Shown here piece after piece: positions 62,471 through 64,000 of a stretch of DNA of 64,000 nucleotides. The position numbers and the translations under genes are program-made. Under the pieces are notes generated by a model. The model worked only from the letters and a program-made list of their open reading frames with translations, made no database searches and was not told the origin of the DNA. Location: NCBI RefSeq assembly GCF_048544455.1, contig NC_133537.1, positions 14,817,541-14,881,540 of the forward strand, in the 5' to 3' direction. The DNA is from Silene latifolia. Lineage: Eukaryota; Streptophyta; Magnoliopsida; Caryophyllales; Caryophyllaceae. Numbering within the stretch: the stretch's first letter is position 1; each line of letters begins with the position of its first letter.

Positions 62471-63768
62471 TGTAACACCCCCGTACACCAAGGTGCCTTA
62501 CAAAGGACCACCCCCGTGTATGAAGGTGTTGCCATCTCGGTTGCCCGAGGTAGTAGATCAAATAAACAATAAAAGAACATTTATTAAATAACTTAAGACT
62601 TTACATCGTGGGACAACGTGGTATGATATAACATGAATAACTGTAAAGACTACTAAGCATGAGTGGCGGTGACATCTACTTTGGTAGCGTGATAACTCGA
62701 TTCCCTTCCAAGCCCCGCAACATCAAGACCAGCTGTACCTGTTAAACCAACTGCTCACCATCCACGAATGGATCACCACAGTTTTGAAAACACAACACGG
62801 GGTCAGTTCACAGCATAATCAAAATAAGACTAGTACGATAAAGTAAACAACTGATCACCCTCCACCTCCAACTCCCAATCACATCATGTAACTGACTACA
62901 CACCCTGCCAGTGGCGGGACCGCAACCGTACCCACCAAATCCCCGCTCATCAACGAGCGATAACCCTGTTCATTAATGTGCACATCCCCTCCCGTGGCGG
63001 GTTCCACAGAGGGCGAAACTAGGGCGTGAAGCCACTCCCGCAAGTGACTCCACTCAGCCGAGGACGCGCCTCGCGAACATCACCAACAACCATCAGAACA
63101 CCAACACCAACTCCAATCCACCAACAGCAGATAATCACAATATCAATCGTAGAAGCAATTACCACATAATCTTAAATCAATTAAACAGTAAATCGAGTAG
63201 GGAAACCCTACCTTATCGTTAATCCATGAAAATGCATCCAACAACTAGCCAGACAAGACTCTGAGATGAAACCTACAAATAGTAACCACATCCTATTACA
63301 AGACCACCCCAAAGACCTACTGAAAGACAACAACGAAACAGCGACTTACCTTAAGACGCGGACCGAAGTCGACAACGATGACATCCCTACTTGAATACTC
63401 CACGCATAAACCAATCCCCCTTCTTGGGTTAGTGTCTAGGCTAGATGAGAGTGTATAGAGAGGTGGGTGATAGGTAAGAGAGAGAGATATATTAGGGTTA
63501 GAGAGATAGGGAACCGTCGAAAATGAAATAAGATTTACCAACTTGCGTTTTATAATAACGCGTCAACAGCGGCGATACTCGGTCGAGTACTTTCGTACTC
63601 GGCCGAGTATGTCCTACTCGGTCGAGTGTTACCACTACTCGGCCGAGTAGCCCCTACTAGGTCGAGTAAACAGATACATAGGTCCTTTATCCTCTCTCTT
63701 ATCCCCTCCTACGGTCTTCTCTGGTCAAATGGTCGGTCAAGGGATCCTTAAATGGGGCGGGTATTACA
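62471..63768 (-). mobile_element. LTR (1,298 bp) of a Ty3-type, probably chromovirus, element
   Basis: On the minus strand it starts TGTAATACCCGCCCC at 63768 and ends GGGGGTGTTACA at 62471. A TATA-like box (minus strand, ttataaaa near 63548) lies downstream of five phased ACTCGG(T/C)CGAGT palindromes. A primer-binding site adjoins its 3' side and a polypurine tract its 5' side, so element interior flanks both sides. It looks whole as an LTR. Confidence 0.8.
63577..63667. promoter_or_regulatory. Phased ACTCGGYCGAGT cluster in the Ty3-type LTR
   Basis: Five 12-base palindromes start at 63577, 63597, 63616, 63637 and 63656; gaps are 20, 19, 21 and 19 bp. The centre alternates GGTC, GGCC, GGTC, GGCC, GGTC. 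The TATA-like box lies about 25 bp downstream on the minus strand. Confidence 0.75.
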
Positions 63769-64000
63769 GTCTTCCCCCCTTAAAAGGAACTTTGTCTCCG
63801 AAGTTCATCCCACACTTCCAAATACCACGGACAGAACACCTAAGGAAAGACATATGAAGTTAAGTTTTTAAACATCCTTGACAAGGCTTCGACGACCACA
63901 AAGCATCACTATACCGTTATTGTGTACAACTAATCCATAAATTACGTAGCAAGTTAAATTCAAATGTACACGTTACATCCGTTAAGTTTGTGACAACTCA
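63769..64000 (-). mobile_element. Polypurine tract and interior of a Ty3-type element running off the window
   Basis: On the minus strand the bases before the LTR read ccttttaaggggggaagac, a polypurine tract that primes plus-strand synthesis. The interior continues past the window edge and has no frame long enough to judge. Confidence 0.65.

Noticed and set aside
56449-63773. aagac at 56449 and gtctt at 63769 as a target-site duplication of the outer Ty3-type element
   Set aside because: They are complements, not direct repeats, and the right one belongs to the polypurine side of element interior.
1-64000. tRNA, rRNA or snRNA genes
   Set aside because: None noticed by eye; a covariance-model scan was not possible, so absence is not proven.

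Overview
The window is nuclear DNA of a core eudicot plant. The evidence is intron-rich genes with GT/AG junctions, plant-only families (a CCT-domain protein, an ATS3-like PLAT protein, a tulip-type GH18 chitinase, an NRT2 fragment) and plant-type LINE, Stowaway and LTR elements. LTRs rich in the CTCGATCGAG palindrome suggest Caryophyllales, perhaps Caryophyllaceae; that placement is an inference from memory and is weak.

Layout. 1-12870: a plant L1-type LINE whose 5' half (TATA-bearing leader, ORF1 and endonuclease) is repeated head to tail with a period of about 3.12 kb. Three full units and one cut by the window edge are seen, and only the last runs on into reverse transcriptase and RNase H. 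13391-22235 (+): UFL1, the E3 ligase of the UFM1 pathway, rebuilt here as 20 in-frame exons coding 811 aa. 22682-23709: a captured piece of an NRT2 nitrate-transporter gene between 57-bp inverted repeats. 23901-24325: a short tandem repeat. 26169-27309 (-): a CCT-only regulator. 27430-34200: no gene seen, several small repeats. 34317-35243 (-): an intronless secreted GH18 chitinase-like protein. 36804-37445 (-): an ATS3-like PLAT protein. 38710-48402 (+): NAA25, the large subunit of the NatB N-terminal acetyltransferase, 18 exons, 1,011 aa.

48403-64000 is repeat-dominated: a 156-bp duplication, a PIF/Harbinger-like MITE, a diverged satellite of about 312 bp per unit (50690-56453) carrying a solo LTR with perfect target-site duplications, then a nest in which an LTR element without recognisable gag-pol sits in an LTR of a Ty3-type element lying on the minus strand.

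The genes share no pathway; this is an ordinary housekeeping and stress-gene neighbourhood invaded by repeats. The most notable signals are the tandem LINE 5' halves and the arrays of CTCG(A/G)(T/C)CGAG palindromes spaced at about 20 or 30 bp (whole helical turns), which sit just upstream of the TATA box in three LTRs that look unrelated.
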